Shown here: in pieces, positions 32,661-44,912 of the stretch | Numbering within the stretch: the stretch's first letter is position 1 | Layout of the letters: every line of letters begins with the position of its first letter | Source: Prorocentrum cordatum | Taxonomy: Eukaryota > Sar > Dinophyceae > Prorocentrales > Prorocentraceae | Assembly: GCA_963575745.1 (NCBI GenBank) | Contig: CAUYUJ010000337.1 | Span: forward strand, 155,737-219,736 | Direction: 5' to 3' | DNA: 64,000 nt | The notes under the pieces: generated by a model | Database searches by the model: none | Seen by the model: only the letters and a program-made list of their open reading frames with translations | What the model was told of the DNA's origin: nothing | Made by a program: the position numbers and the translations under genes

Positions 32661-33730
32661 GAGGAAGGGCGAGCGACGCGGGGGGCGGTCTCGGCGAGCG
32701 CCGCCCACGCCCGCCGGCCACCTGGGCCGCGGGGCCCCTTTCCGCCCGCCAGGCGAGGGATTCGCAGTCGCTCGCGCGGTTCGGGTCGCCGGACTCAGTG
32801 CAGGCGCCCAGCTGGACGTCCGCGACGTCGCCCATGACGTCGGAGGCGGAAGAGGCATGCGCCGCGGCCCCAGCATCGCGCATGTAGTCGAGATGCGCTT
32901 CTGCGGCTTCAACGCCGTGACGGACTTCAAGATGGCCATCGCCATGGGGGGCCTCGTCGTTGTCAGGGCGCCGGGTGGATCGCATGGCTGGCTCGCGGGC
33001 CATCGGGGCCGCGTGCGCAACCAGCTCCGCCGCGCATTGATTCTGCGAGCCTCCGCCTCCATGGCCGCGAGGGGCGCCGCGACGCAGCGCAAGGGTAACC
33101 GACGAATACGCAGCTGGAACGGCTGCGCGAAGTGGCGGTCGAGTCCGTCGTCAGACATCCAGTCCTGAGCGGCCAGATGGGGTTGCGGCTCGGCCGGAGG
33201 AAATGGTGCCCCAGGGTCTTCGTGGCCCGAGACTGCCTCGAGGTCGATCGGCGGCGGCCCCTATTCAAGGGCCGCAGGGGGAACAGGGTCAGCATCATCG
33301 CCTTCGTCGGAAGCAGAGATGCGTCGCTGCCCGAGAAAGCGGGCGCTCTCGGAGGGTTGCAGTCGAAGAGAAGCTGGCCCGCGGGGCGAGCCATGGGGGC
33401 GCGGGGCGGAGACGTCGTGCTGTCCGCGGCTCGGCATGGCAGAGAACCCGCTCGGGCGCGTTCAAGCGCAAAGTGTCGGGCGCCTATCGCGAACCCAGCT
33501 GTGCTCATTGGCGCGCGCGCGAAGGGCTGCAGTGCCGGAGGTGGCCTGCATGCGGCCGCGGTGGGGATCGTTGCCTTCGAAGCTGCTCGCGAGCTCCGGC
33601 AGATCCGCACCGCGCGCTCCGGCAGATCCCCCAGTCCTCTTGTGTCGGAAGCGCAGCGGATTGAAGCAGCAACAAAAAAAAACGGGCCGAACGCTGTGCG
33701 CCGCAGAATAATGGTCGCGATGTAGTCGAC

Positions 33731-35480
33731 TCACCGCCCCGCCCTGTCAACGAAGTCCGGCTGCTGGAAGTCGGTGTAGGAGAGCGAAGGAAGCCGCCCC
33801 TGAGCCCATTGGGCAGCGAGGAGAGCAAGGTCGCTGGAGGCCCGCAGCACGCTCGGCAGTTCCGAGCCGCCAGACGCGCCGGCATCGCTGGGCAGACCGC
33901 AGGCCTCAGGGCGCAGCAAGCAGACAAAGGTGTCGCAGAGCGGCTCGTCCGTGAATGCCACCAGCTTGAAGTAATCAGAATTGGTCACGAGGGCCAGCAT
34001 GGGGCAGGCAGCAGACGGCGGCGCATCCGAGAAAGTAGAAGAGCGTTCGAGGTCAGCATCGGCAGCCCTCCCAGAGATCCTCGCCGCAAGACCCCGCGCC
34101 AGGAGATCCAAGACTTCCAAAGGGTGGGGCAGCGGCGCCCATCGCGATTATCACCTCATCGGCGCCGCCCACCAGGGCCCCTCTAACTTCGTTGCTCGCG
34201 GACAGCGGGACAGGCGCAGAGCCGTCGTTGTCGGTGGTCTGGCGCGCGCGATGAAATGCCGCATCGCGTCGGGCAGCAGCGACTTGTGCGCGGGAAGAGA
34301 ACCCGAACGGACGAGTCCTGGATGTTTTCGCAGGTTCCTCCTCCCGGAAGACCTCGGCAGCGGCGAAGCGGCCAGCGGGGGGGGCGGGATCGAGGGGCCC
34401 CGGGGCAAGCCAGGGCGCGCCAGGTAGCGTGAGAAATCGCCGGATTCCGACGTGGAGCCAAAGATGCAGGGCCGGGTGCCAGCAGCCGTCGCAATGCGCA
34501 TAGATGCGAGCCGCCCACCAGAGAGCGCCTGTCTTCATGGGCGCGCCCGCGCACGGGGAAGACGGTGAGGTAGTCGATGAAACTTCCACCGCGGGGCCGC
34601 GCGTAGGTCGGCAAGTGCGCGCGGGAACCGTCCGGACCATTGCGAGAGGGGCGCGCAGGCGAGGGTGTGGGCAGGAAGCAGCGGGCGCCCAGGGGGCGCG
34701 AGGGGCGCCGACCCGGTCGCGTGCTGGAGGATGGCAAGTTAGGCGACATGCTGAGGCGGATCGCTGCTTCTGCCAATGCTGGGCGCGAGGTCCACTGCGC
34801 GCCTGGCGGGCGCAATTCTAGCGTGATGGGGGGGCGGGGGCGCGGCCGCAAGCCGCTGGGTCGAGCGTCTCCGCGAACGCAGGCGAGGGCCAGAAGCCGG
34901 GCGACAGGCCAGCGGCCAGGCCAGCGGGCGGCGGTCGGTCCATCTCCGAGCAGCCCCCTGGATTGTGAACAAGCGTTCGTGGAATGCCGTGTGTGGTCGC
35001 CGCGCAGACCGCGGCGGTCTCGCCTGGACTGACACGGATGCAGACTCAGGCTTGGGAGCGCCCCATTCGCGCCGCGTAGCATTGTCCACCCGTCGGAGAG
35101 CGCCGCCAGGATGCCTTGCCAGCCCCCGCAAGCCACGAAGCTCGCGTTGCCAAATTCTGCAGGCATGACGAAGAACTGGCCGACGCACGAAAGCACTGGG
35201 ACGACGCGCGCGTTGTACATGCTCGAGCTGGTAGAAAGCGGCGCCAGCGCCGCGGCGAGGGCTTGGGGGCGATTCAAGCGCCTGTGCCGAGGGGCCAAGA
35301 AAGAAACCAAAGACGTGGCCGACGGGCCGAGCCAACGCCCCAGATACTTTCGCCTGGCGGCGATTTGGCAAGGGGGCCCGCCGCGGAGCCCGAGCAGCCA
35401 CGAAAGTCTGGAAACGGGTCTGGATCTCCTGGGAGAAGGATGGGGGCGGACAGCGGAGCCGAGGGGCGCCCGGCAGGCGC
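33731..35480 (-). pseudogene. Non-LTR retrotransposon fragment (RT thumb/post-RT region)
   Basis: RRKYLGRWLGPSA at about 35360 is the KYLG(V)-type block at the end of LINE reverse transcriptases. It is followed by SSMYNARVVPVLSCVGQFF (the N-x-V-x-P-V-L-x-Y-V/A pattern of the thumb), then HCDGCWHPALHLWLH and, near the end, LALVTNSDYFKLVAFTD. The order fits the post-RT part of dinoflagellate LINE proteins. Frame changes occur at about 35040 and 34600. Catalytic RT motifs are missing because the element is truncated at about 35480, where a duplicated repeat begins. Confidence 0.5.
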
Positions 35481-35497
35481 GAGGTAACGTGTGGCGG

Positions 35498-35612
35498 AAA
35501 ATTGCCACGGCAGCCGGTTACCATAAGTTCGGCTGATGCCTTCGTGCGAGACGAAGGGCAACACGGCAGACGCACTGCAAGGTGGGCATCCTGGGGCGGT
35601 CCAACACACCCC
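35498..35612. repeat. 115-bp direct repeat, left copy
   Basis: GAAAATTGCCACGGCAGCCG... matches 36459-36572 at roughly nine bases in ten. The pair flanks the 800-bp minisatellite element 35671-36455. Confidence 0.85.
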
Positions 35613-35670
35613 CAAAGACCACCTGGGCGGAGCGCCAGCCGAACCAGGAATAGGGGCGGGAGGGCGGGCG

Positions 35671-36455
35671 AAAAACCAATCGTTTGGTTCGCTGCTGCCA
35701 CGGTTACCTTGTCCAGGCTATCCGCGGCGACCTGTGGGCGCCGGCTCGCCTTCTGGCTCGCCGTCGGCCAACCCCCCGTCGAGGGTCTTGCGCCGAGTCG
35801 CGCGGGTCTGCCCTGTCCAGGCAGGGCCCCGCCCCTTGTCCAGGGGCCGCGGCTGCCGCGTGGGTTTGCCTTATCCAGGAAGGGGCCCGTTCCTTATCCA
35901 GGAACTGCGGCTGACTTGGGTCTGCCTTGTCCAGGCAGGGGCCCGCCCCCCATCGGGGAGCCCGGCGTTTGCCGCGCGGGCTTGCCTTGTCTAGGCAAGG
36001 GGCCCGTTCCTTATCCAGGAACTGTTGCCGCATTTGTGGGTTTGCCTGGTCCAGGCAGGGGCCCGTCCCCTATCCAGGAACTGCGGCTGCCTCGGGTTTG
36101 TCTTGTCCAGGCAGGGACCCGCCCCCTCTCGGGGAGCCCAGCGTAGGCGCGGGCGCCTAATGCACAAGGAACTTTTTCCCTTGGCACCGCTTTCGGGGAG
36201 CCCAGCGCAGGCGCGAGCGCCGAGTGCGCAATGAACCTTTGCCCTCGGCACGGTTTTCCCTTCGCTCTCCTGGGCGGCGGCAGCAAAGCGGCACCCGCGG
36301 CAAGGCGGCGGCAGCAAAGCGGCAGCGGCACAGCGGAGGAAGGCGGAGAGGCCGCGTGCCCACAAGCGTGGGCAGAAGGCGAATAAACAAAACAGGATAC
36401 GGTCCAGGAGCCCGCCCCATCGCGATTTTCCTGCCCCGGAAACCAGAGATTTAAG
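35671..36455. repeat. 800-bp composite repeat, copy 1
   Basis: It starts AACCAATCGTTTGGTTC and contains a minisatellite of about 50-60 bp units (TTGCCTTGTCCAGGCAGGGG, CCCGTTCC, TTATCCAGGAACTGCGGC). It then has AGCAAAGCGGC repeats and ends CCAGGAGCCCGC...CTGCCCC. Copy 2 is at 43087-43915 in the same orientation, with the same order of sub-blocks but different unit number. Confidence 0.9.
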
Positions 36456-36458
36456 GAT

Positions 36459-36572
36459 CATGAAAATCGCCGCGGCAGCCGGTCACCATGCGTTCGGCTG
36501 ATGCCCTCGTGCGAGACGAAGGGCAACGCGGCAGACGCACTGCCAGGTGGGCATCCTGGGACGGTCCAACAC
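36459..36572. repeat. 115-bp direct repeat, right copy
   Basis: Partner of 35498-35612, with fewer differences near GTGCGAGACGAAGGGCAAC. Confidence 0.85.
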
Positions 36573-36740
36573 AGTCCCATGCACCAGGAGGCGCACATGC
36601 AAACGCGTCTGCCTGTGCCAGATTCTCAGGAAGCCCCGAGAAACCTCCGGAACGCTGAGGCGGAGACATGCGGCAGCAGACAATGACAAAGCAAATCGCG
36701 CAACACTTTTTCCTCAGTGCCCGATGCGCGCGATCGTCCG

Positions 36741-38390
36741 TCAAGGCTCTGCCGCGTCGCTCGACTCAGAGCGGTCGATTAACCGCTCCGCGCCCGCCAT
36801 CGCGCCGCGGCTCTTGGCGCTCGCATAGCCGAGCGCTGCCACTCCACAACAGCCGCCGCTGAAGAAGAGAGCTGTCGGCCCGCTGACTCGCAACGCTTCG
36901 TCTGCGAAGCCGCGGCGGAAAGCGCGCGCGCCCCGCGCTTCGGGGGCGCGGAACCCTAGTGCAGCGGCGCCCCTCTTTAGCATGGCCAGCGCTTCAACGT
37001 AATGCACGTCTTCGAAGGGCCTGGCGTGCTCTCGCGCTAAGCGGAAAAATGAACATACTCCACACAACGCTTTTCCTTGGAGCGCATAAATACATCTACG
37101 CAGGACGCTGACCAGTTTGTTGCAGCATTTCCTACGGGGGAAAATCACCTCGCACTCCCTGCGGCCGGCCTGCGAGAACGAGATTGTGACTGCATCACTT
37201 CCAAGCTTCATGAATTCACCATAGCGAAAGAAGAACTGCCTGGCGATCACCCACGATTCTGCGAGCACCGGATAACCGGCCGCTTTCGTCCACGCAAGGA
37301 ATTTTCGCGTCTCCTCGCCCGTGGCCCGCGCCTTGGCCGGCGAGCAGATGCAGGGGTGAGTTGTTCAGCGCCTCTCATCAGCAGTTCCGTGTCCTCATGA
37401 GCGCCGAAGGGGATCTCCAACCATCAGCAAACGCTCCGGATATGCGACACGTACCTCTGCAATGGCGATCCGTTCCTGAAGAAGCAGATGAAGACGGAGC
37501 ACGGCGGGCGACGGAGGCCGGCATGTCCTGCCAGCTGCAGCTGCTGCTTCACCCCAGAGGCGAACCGCCGAAGCGCACTGCGGGGCGCTCTTCCGCCACC
37601 CAGCAATTTCAACCCACATTGCGTGCTGCTCGTGCTCGACGGACGATATGCCCGTCTGGCGTGCTCTCTTTGCCTCGTCCACGGGCCTGCCCGCGGCCGC
37701 GCTTCCCCGGAAAGAATCCACACGCCCCAGCGCGGTGATCGCAGCTGCCAAATCCCGAGGCGCTGAAATTATCTGTGCGCCCCGGGCGCTGCAGAGCAGC
37801 TGCAAGGCCAATGCGCCGGCGCTCGCGCGGGCGCCCCCCGCCGGCGAAACCGCGCGGCCATCTGCGTCGGGGGAAGCTGCTGCCACTTGTCCCTCCTGCG
37901 CGCGGTAGTTTTGGCGGGGCACGTCCGCTTCGCTGTGCCATTGGCGCCAGGTAAAATTGTGGCAGTCTTCGTGCCGCTTCTCCACGAACACCACCGTGCG
38001 GGCTGTGAGTGGTGGAGAGATACTCTGCGCCTCGGTCGCCGCCAAGCCGCCCGGGTCACGCGGCGACTGGAAACTTGTTGCAGCCAAGGCCGCCATTAAA
38101 GCTGCCGCGTCCGTGCCCGCAGCGGTCTGCGCGGCCACGGCGCGCACCGCGGCGGCCAGACTCGATTCCGGGCCATCGCTGCTTGCAGACTCTTGCGTGG
38201 GCCCAGCTGCGCGGCTCTGGTTTTTGGACTCCGGAAACATCGCCTTGGGCCCAAAAGTGGCTGCTGGCGTGACCCGACGTAGACAGACGAATGATGGCCC
38301 GTATTTTTGTTGTGTTTTTCTCGCGCTCGCAAACGATGGCCGCGACACTTTTTCCTTCGGGCGCGCCGAGGCACGTCTCGCGGGAAAACC
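36741..38390 (-). pseudogene. DIRS-type tyrosine recombinase
   Basis: The N-terminal part is around 37650-37430 in two frames (HAMWVEIAGWRKSAPQCASA; FRNGSPLQRYVSHIRS), resembling a core-binding domain. The catalytic part is 37268-36741: ESWVIARQFFFRYGEF with an Arg in the box I region, RPFEDVHYVEAL, then RGARAFRRGFADEAL, where box II H-x-x-R reads R-x-x-R (His lost), and AALGYAS with the expected nucleophilic Tyr. Such enzymes integrate circular cDNA without a transposase. The lost His and frameshift make this copy inactive. The stretch 38390-37770 (Ala-rich) is unassigned. Confidence 0.55.
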
Positions 38391-38441
38391 CATGCCACCT
38401 CGCGAAAACCATTTGCAACTAACGTATGTAGCTGCCCTGCC

Positions 38442-40450
38442 TCAGCTTGTAGGCGAGTGGGTACATCGGCCAGATTTGAATGATGGCGCGTGCCACATGT
38501 GCAACACATGGCCACGCTGCGCAACAGAGAGCCGCAACTCGCCGATTAAATCGCCCCAGTCGGCCCGCCTGGAACACCCGCGCAAGAGGGCCCCCAAGGC
38601 GCCGGCATCATCTACGAAGGCTACGATCCCCAGGTCGTCCGACATAGAGCCCATCAGAACCTTGAGGGCGCAAGCCGCTGCCATGAACTCCCAGGTGCCG
38701 ATTCGGTTCTTCCTGTAATGAACGCATTTCTTGGCAACTGCTGGGACGTCGGTTGCTGCCCAAGCCTTTTAAGCGGGGGCGTGGATGACCCACGCCAGCC
38801 GCCCATGGCCCGTGGCATCCGTGTAAAGGATGCAGCGGGTTCGCTCTGAACGCTGCAAAGGCGCGTTTCGGGGCAGCGGCTTCTGTAGGAAGCGCAGCCA
38901 CGACTGTAAGCGCAGTTGCGCTCGCCGGGACAATCTGCGTCGATTGCCCGCCCCGTGATGAAACGTCGCAGCTAGATATACACGTGCGCCTCTGCCAAAA
39001 ACGGCGCCCCAGCTCAACTTGCCCGCGAGCTTTTGGGCCTGAGCTGGCGAAAGTGAGCGCCGCTGCAATGCTTCCCAAATTTCTGCGCACAATTTCTCGA
39101 GCCTCTCGGCTTCGAGAGTGAACAATGATGAGCTGTTTGGCGTCGTCAAAGTGGACGCCGACTCTGAGCGCTTGCACCCTCGGTCACCGCCCTGCCAACG
39201 TGCAATTCCTATGTGAGCAAATCGGATCTCACGATCCTTGCCAGACGCGCTGCGCACGCAGGGCCTACGACAACATCGCCGTCGCCAGGCGATGAAGCCG
39301 CCGCGGCGTCGCCGGCGATCATGTCGTCGACAAAGCGCAAATACAGCAGGTAGAACAGACGGGCCAATATGCCCTGCACTGCCAGGCCGAAGTGGCCCCA
39401 GCCAGACACCGAAGCGGACGCCCCGAATGGCCAGCAAAGCAGCTGCAAAGCTCTGCGTTTCTCTACTGTCTGATGCCAGACGGCGACTGCCAGCGGAAGA
39501 TGACCGCTGCAGATAGGCAGAATGTTTAAAGCGTGTTTGAAATCGTCGTTTCTCCATCCGATCGCAACGCTCTGCTTGCCGTGCGCCATGTGGCGCGCCA
39601 AAGCAAGTGGAACATCTAGAATATCGGGTGATTTTTTCACTAAGTACAGTTGCGCTGTTCACCAGCGACCCGGTCAAATCGTCGATGCGCCTGACTTTCG
39701 GCACCCACGATTCAAACACTTGTCTCCGGCCCTGGGCTACCGGAAATCGTGCAGTCATGACGCATGAATTTACACTCAACTCTCGAAAGCGCGCCATGCC
39801 GTCTTCGACTTCCTGATTGCACGCCTGTAGAAACTGTGTGCGGACTTCGGCGTTGCCGCTGGGTTGCGCGGCAATTATGCCGAGAGTCGCCTGGTTCCGC
39901 TAGCGCGGCGAGCATAAAAACGAGCGCAGTGTCTCGGCTGGTTCCTGAGACGTGCTTGCACTCTCGTGCAGACCACTAGCAGGAAATTGCCTATGAGGGG
40001 AAACCATGGCAGATATTGTGAAACGGATGCGGGTCGGGCCAGCTGATTGCGTCTAGCATCTCCTTGGACGGCAAAAGGTTCTTCCCCGGCCCGAGCGCCG
40101 ACTGACAGTGCACAGGCAAACGTGCCAACAACGATTGCCATTGAGGGTCGGTCACCAGCTTTCGCTGTCGCCAAAACTCTAGAGCAGAGCACCGAGCGGC
40201 CTGCAGCTCTGCGACCGACAACGTCGTCGACCAGGCTCGAGAACTGCATGGAAAAACTTGACAGGGATGGCGTATCATCCACTGCTGGCAAGCGGAGCGC
40301 CCACTGCAGGTGGTCCAAGGGACCAAGGCGACGCAAAACATCGCGCTTTTTAAATATGACAACTGCTGCGCGGATTGCCCAAAGTGGGAAATCCTCAGAT
40401 GAGGGCTGTGTAGACCTTGAACGGGCGGTAGACGCAGAAGCCGTCTCGAG
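38442..40450 (-). pseudogene. DIRS-type reverse transcriptase and RNase H
   Basis: From the N-terminus: LGPGKNLLPSKEMLDAI and PLIGNFLLV (about 40080-39985); PKVRRIDDLTGSLVNSATV (about 39700), the R-x-IDD-x-S-x-x-N block of RT; NDDFKHAL at about 39545 with the first catalytic Asp; PFGASASVSGW; LRFVDDMIAG at about 39330, the Y/F-x-DD catalytic box; AQKLAGKLSWGAVFGRGAR; then LYTDATGHGRLAWV at about 38825 and VAFVDDAGALGALLRG at about 38610, the RNase H acidic positions. At least three frame changes split it. The F-V-DD box with a downstream LAGKL-SW block is typical of DIRS/Ngaro-type RTs. Confidence 0.7.
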
Positions 40451-40467
40451 GCCGGAATCTGCAGACT

Positions 40468-41835
40468 CTACTCTCGCAGAGCCTTCAGTGGAGCCCCGGG
40501 CCCACTTGCGGCTCCACCACTCTTGCTGGCTCTTTTGGCGCGGCGGGCTGCGGGGCCGCACCCCCGTCCACTTGTCTTTTTCGGACGGGGGGCGTGGGGC
40601 GCCGGACCTCGTCGTTGGACTTCCAATCGGCCTTGCCCTTGCCGGCTTTGCCCCCGCCTTTGCCGCCGTCTGTGCCGTTTGCCGACCCCGAAGACGGCGC
40701 TGTCCAGCCTTTGCCGCCGTCTTTGCCAGATGACGACCCCGATGACGGCGCTGTCCACGAGGATGCTTTGCCGCCCCCCTTGGGTGTCTACTTCGCCAGG
40801 GCCTTGCCCACGTCTGACGATGTCCTGCCCCCCCTCCTCCAAAGCTTTGGCCGTGGCAGTGCGATTCAAGATATCGCATTGGAATGCGGTGCGCACGCCG
40901 CCCCACGATTCAGCTATCTTGGTCAAGTTGAAGATGCACCCGTGCAGGTCAACCAGGGCGCAGCCTCTCAGGAGCACGACCTTCGTGCCCCACTCGAAGA
41001 GGTGGCCCGGGAACGAAGCGAAGCCAGGACAGTCAATATTGTCCGCCATCGCCCGCTTCTTCGCGGCCTCGAAGGCCTGCTTGATGCGGTCGTCGCACGA
41101 GCCTTCGGAGCCCGCGACGGCATCGACAACTGGTGCCAGACTCCACCTTGGTCTATGGTGGATGTGCAAATCCCCCCCCCCTCTGCGGAGCCAACCCACT
41201 GCCGACCTTTGTCACGGGCGATTCTCCCTGCTGCCTCGAATAGCTCCAACACTTCTTCTGGAGGAAGAGCGTATTTGGGCAAGGCCTGCAGACCGAGCTC
41301 GTTGACGCGATCTTTCGAATTGAAAGTCGATCCCTTCGGCTGCCCCTTTTTCAAGGCCGCCGTCTGCGCCTTGGCGAACTCTTTGAATGCCCCAGCAACT
41401 TTGCCGAGGCCAGGATCTGATCCCTGCGGGGCTCCGGGCCCGCCACCATTGTTTTGCCCCTTACTTTTTGTCTGCGCCTCGAGTGCGAACGTCACCTTGG
41501 CGGGAGACACCGTCCACGTATTCCACGGTTCCTGCTCCTCGCTGGCGTAAGGAACCTCGTTGGCCTTGGTGTTCGAAATGATCATATCGCGCACGTGCGC
41601 GCCCCTTCCCCCCCCCCCCCCCCCAAAAGTCTGAAGGGCGCGCGCTGCCGACGGTCTCCGACAGGGGCCTGGCCATCGAAATGTAGTGGCAGACGGTGTG
41701 CATCTCCTTTGCCTTGGGATCGATTCCCAGGGCGAAATTGATCCTGGCGCGCGCGGCTGGATGCTCGGCGCCGTTGAGCGCTCCCGACGGGAGACCGTTG
41801 ATCTCCTGGTTGATCTCGTCGTCGCTGAAGGACAT
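40468..41835 (-). pseudogene. Gag-like ORF of the DIRS-type element
   Basis: Starts with MSFSDDEINQEINGLP at 41835 and continues ARINFALGIDPKAKEMHTV. It shifts frame at the C18 homopolymer (41609-41626). It then reads MIISNTKANEVPYASEEQEP, VAGAFKEFAKAQTAALKKGQ and YALPPEEVLELFEAAGRIA. After another shift at about 41130 comes CPGFASFPGHLFEWG and a basic Gln/Arg tail with tandem repeats (DSAVIGVV / DSAVFGVG). No zinc knuckle is visible. Assignment as Gag rests on position upstream of RT. Confidence 0.5.
41609..41626. repeat. Poly-C run
   Basis: About 18 consecutive C at a point where the gag-like reading frame changes; the kind of site where base-calling errors concentrate. 41900-42720, upstream of the DIRS gag-like ORF, shows no gene. 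Confidence 0.9.
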
Positions 41836-42729
41836 CCCTTCGGAGAGTGATGTGTTAGTACAGATGTGTAGCGAAATGCAGAGCACCTCGGGACTAGCCG
41901 GGGGGTCTTGATTTGAACCTCAACGGCGACGGACAGAGGAAAGGGGGGGGAAGACGATGCCCTCTGCCTGACAAGGGCCGCCACGGCTGGATTCGCGACC
42001 CGCTCACGCCCCACTCGCCCGGCCAACCTGGCGCGCGGCGACGAGGGCGCGCGAGCGGAGTGGCGACGAGGAACGCTGGCAGAACTGCGGGGGCCTCGCT
42101 CGCCCCGCCGGACCCGCGCTGGCCCTGCCGCCCACAAGGGCGCCATAATGCTCTCGGCAAGGCGCTGCTTGACGCGGAAAGGAGGAAAAAAGAAAAGGGA
42201 GAGGGGGGGAAGAGGGAGGAAGCGAGGCTCCCGAGGTAGGTAATCGGGAGGTCCCCGTCGGGGTCCGCCCCCGCGAGGGCGTCCAATATTTGGGATGGGC
42301 CATTCATAAGCGTCGCTGAAGCGACCCGTCGAACACTCATGCACCTGAACGGTCATGTTGCCAACGTGCGCTGGCACGCATGAGAGGAGGGATCCACTCT
42401 TTGGATATCCCTTGTTGCGGTTGCCTTGCCCGCCGCCTTTTGGGTGGCTTTCGGGGAAGCCATTTTCCGGCTGCCCCCCGCGTGCCAGGCCGATGGGTAG
42501 CAGGGCTCTCATTTTTCGAATGCCCCTTTCAACCGCTTTAGGGTGCCGCGCCCACCGTGGCGACGCGGTCTTGCGCCGTTCGGCACGCGAGCCCGGCGTG
42601 CTCTGGAGCGCCCCCCGCCGCCGACATGCACCCTGGCAGGGGGATCCAAAACAGGGCCCCCCTTGTTCAGAAGCCGCCGTCGGCCTCGCATGGGTTGCAG
42701 GTCGCCAGTTGCCGATGCCTCCATGCGGT

Positions 42730-43080
42730 GGCAGCGCCAACGGGCGCGCGGCCCAGCGAAGGCGCGTAGCCTGCAAGCGGGCGCGAGGCCCCGCACGGGG
42801 GCGTGGCCTACGAACGGGCGCGTGGCCCAGCAAAGGCGCGCAGCCTACAAACGGGCTCGAGGCCCAGCAAATGCGCGTAGCCTGCAAACGGGCGCGCGGC
42901 CCACCAAGGGCGCGAAGCCCGCGAGAACGCGCGTGGCCCGGCAGACGGGCGTAGCCTGCTGACGGGCGCGTAGCCCAGCAAAGGCGCGGAGCCTGCGAAC
43001 GGGCGCGAGGCCCCACGAAGGCGCGTAGCCTGCGAGCGGGCGCATGGCCCAGCAAAGGCGCGTAGCCTGCAAACGGGCGG
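42730..43080. repeat. GGCCCAGCAAAGGCGCGTAG minisatellite
   Basis: Ten or so 30-37 bp units GGGCGCG(T/A)GGCCCAGCAAAGGCGCGTAGCCTGCAAAC in less-than-20-base pieces GCGCGTAGCCTGCAAACG and GGCCCAGCAAAG. The long open frame over it is a by-product of the repeat. Confidence 0.9.
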
Positions 43081-43086
43081 AAAAAA

Positions 43087-43915
43087 ACCAATCGTTTGGT
43101 TCAGTCGCCACGGTTACTTGCCCAGGCTATCCGCGGCGACCTGTGGACGCTGGCTCGCCTTCTGGCTCGCCGTCGGCCACCCCCCCGTCGAGGGTCTTGC
43201 GCCGAGTCGCGTGGGTCTGCCCTGTCCAGGCAGGGCCCCGTCCCCTGTCCAGAGACTGCGGCTGCCGCGTGGGTTTGCCTTATCCAGGAAGGGGCTCGTT
43301 TCTTATCCAGGAACTGCGGCTGACTTGGGTTTGCCTTCTCCAGGCAGGGGCCCGCCCTCCATCGGGGAGCCGAGCGTCTGCCGCGCTGGCTTGCCTTGTC
43401 CAGGAAAGGGGCCCGTTCCTTATCCAGGAACTGCGGCCGCATTTGTGGGTTTGCCTTGTCCAGGCAGGAGCCCGTCCCCTATCGGGGAGCCAAGCTTTGC
43501 TTCGTTGGTTTGCCTTGTCCAGGCAGGGGCCCGCCCCCTATCCAGGAACTGCGGCTGCCTTGGGTTTGCCTCGCCCCGGCAGGGGCCCGCCCCTTTCGGG
43601 GGGCCCAGCGCAGGCGCGGGCGCCAAGGGCACAAGGACCTTTTGCCCATGGCACCGCTCCCTTTCGGGGGGCCCAGCGCAAGCGCGAGCGCCTAGTGCAC
43701 GAGGACCTTCTGCCCGCGGCGCGGCGTTCCCTTGGCTCTCCTGGGCGGCGGCAGCAAAGCGGCGCCCGCGGCAGGGCGAGGGCGGCGAGGCGGCAGCGGT
43801 GCAGCGGAGGAAGGCGGGGAAGCCGCATGCCCACAATTGTGGGCAGGAGGCGAATACACAGAACAGGCTACGGTCCAGGAGCCCGCTTCTCGCGATCTCC
43901 CTGCCCCAGAAGCAA
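43087..43915. repeat. 800-bp composite repeat, copy 2
   Basis: Partner of 35671-36455 (see there). It directly abuts the preceding minisatellite. 43916-44900 holds no gene I can support. Confidence 0.9.
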
Positions 43916-44912
43916 AATGCTCAGGGATACTGGATGCAGCTCCGATCATCGCAAGCATATGGAACGAAACACAAAGCCTGAGTCGAGAAGATAAAGCCGC
44001 CGATGTCTCTCTTGCGCGCGCGGAGAGCGGCGGGCCCGGGGGCGCCCGACTCGGCGGGGGGCGCGAAGTACCGTCGGGGCGAGGGAGAGGGCGAAGAGCG
44101 CCTCGGACACCGCGCAGCTCTGCGCGATGCCTCGCGCGACGCGGACCGCCGTTGCCATCGCCTGGTTCGCAATCGAGACGGCGGCCGCGAAGGGGCGCTG
44201 TCCTTCCGCAGCTTGGGCGAAGCCCGTAGGGAAGCAGAGAGCAGCCATGGCCATCGTCATGCACTCTTGCGAGAAGCTCGGGCGGGCTCGGCCGGAGTCG
44301 AGGGCGGCGAGCAGCGACCGGCGGCTCGCGGGGGGCCCCAGGGGCCAGGCCAGCAGCGCGCGCGGGTGCGTCGACCTCGGCGGCGCGCTCGGCGAACCTG
44401 CGCGCCCGGCGATGGAGCCCTCCTGCGAGGGAGGAAATACTTGCTGGACAATGAGAGGGGGGGCGGGGGGGCGGCTGCGTTCGGCGCGGCGCCGGCGACC
44501 TCGAGCGATGCGCCGCGGGGCCCATGGCCGCGCGGATCGGAAGCTGCGCGGTGGACGCCGTCGCGCTCGCCATCGCCCCGGGCGCGCTTCGGGGGGAAGG
44601 CCTGTTTGGGGTCGGACTCAGCGCGGAGTGACTACTGCTGGCCGCGCAGGGGGCCTGCGTGCGCACCCCGAGAGAAGTCGCCGCAATAGGGCGGGGCACG
44701 AAGAGCGATGCGTGAGAGGCCTTCCACGCCGGGGGCCGGCGACGAGGAGGGAAAACGGGATGCGGTCGCGCCCGGAACAACGCGATGGCGGAGTGGCCCA
44801 GGAGGCATCAACGGGGCCGAGCTGGTCGCGGACGCACGCGCGTGCCACAAGCGAATTGATCTCGATCTTGGAGGAGCCCCGGTGCGCCGTGGCCGCTGCG
44901 ACCTCCTGCTCG

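Larger units (their letters stand above)
36741..41835 (-). mobile_element. DIRS-type (tyrosine-recombinase) retrotransposon
   Basis: Minus-strand order: gag-like ORF (41835-40468), reverse transcriptase with RNase H (40450-38442), tyrosine recombinase (38390-36741). The combination of RT and tyrosine recombinase instead of a DDE integrase defines the DIRS order. About 5.1 kb in all. Every ORF contains frameshifts. Terminal split or inverted repeats were not recognised. Confidence 0.65.

Noticed and set aside
40968-43091. 707-codon minus open frame as one protein
   Set aside because: Its first 400 codons run through minisatellite and GC-rich sequence; only the part after about 41596 matches the gag-like protein.
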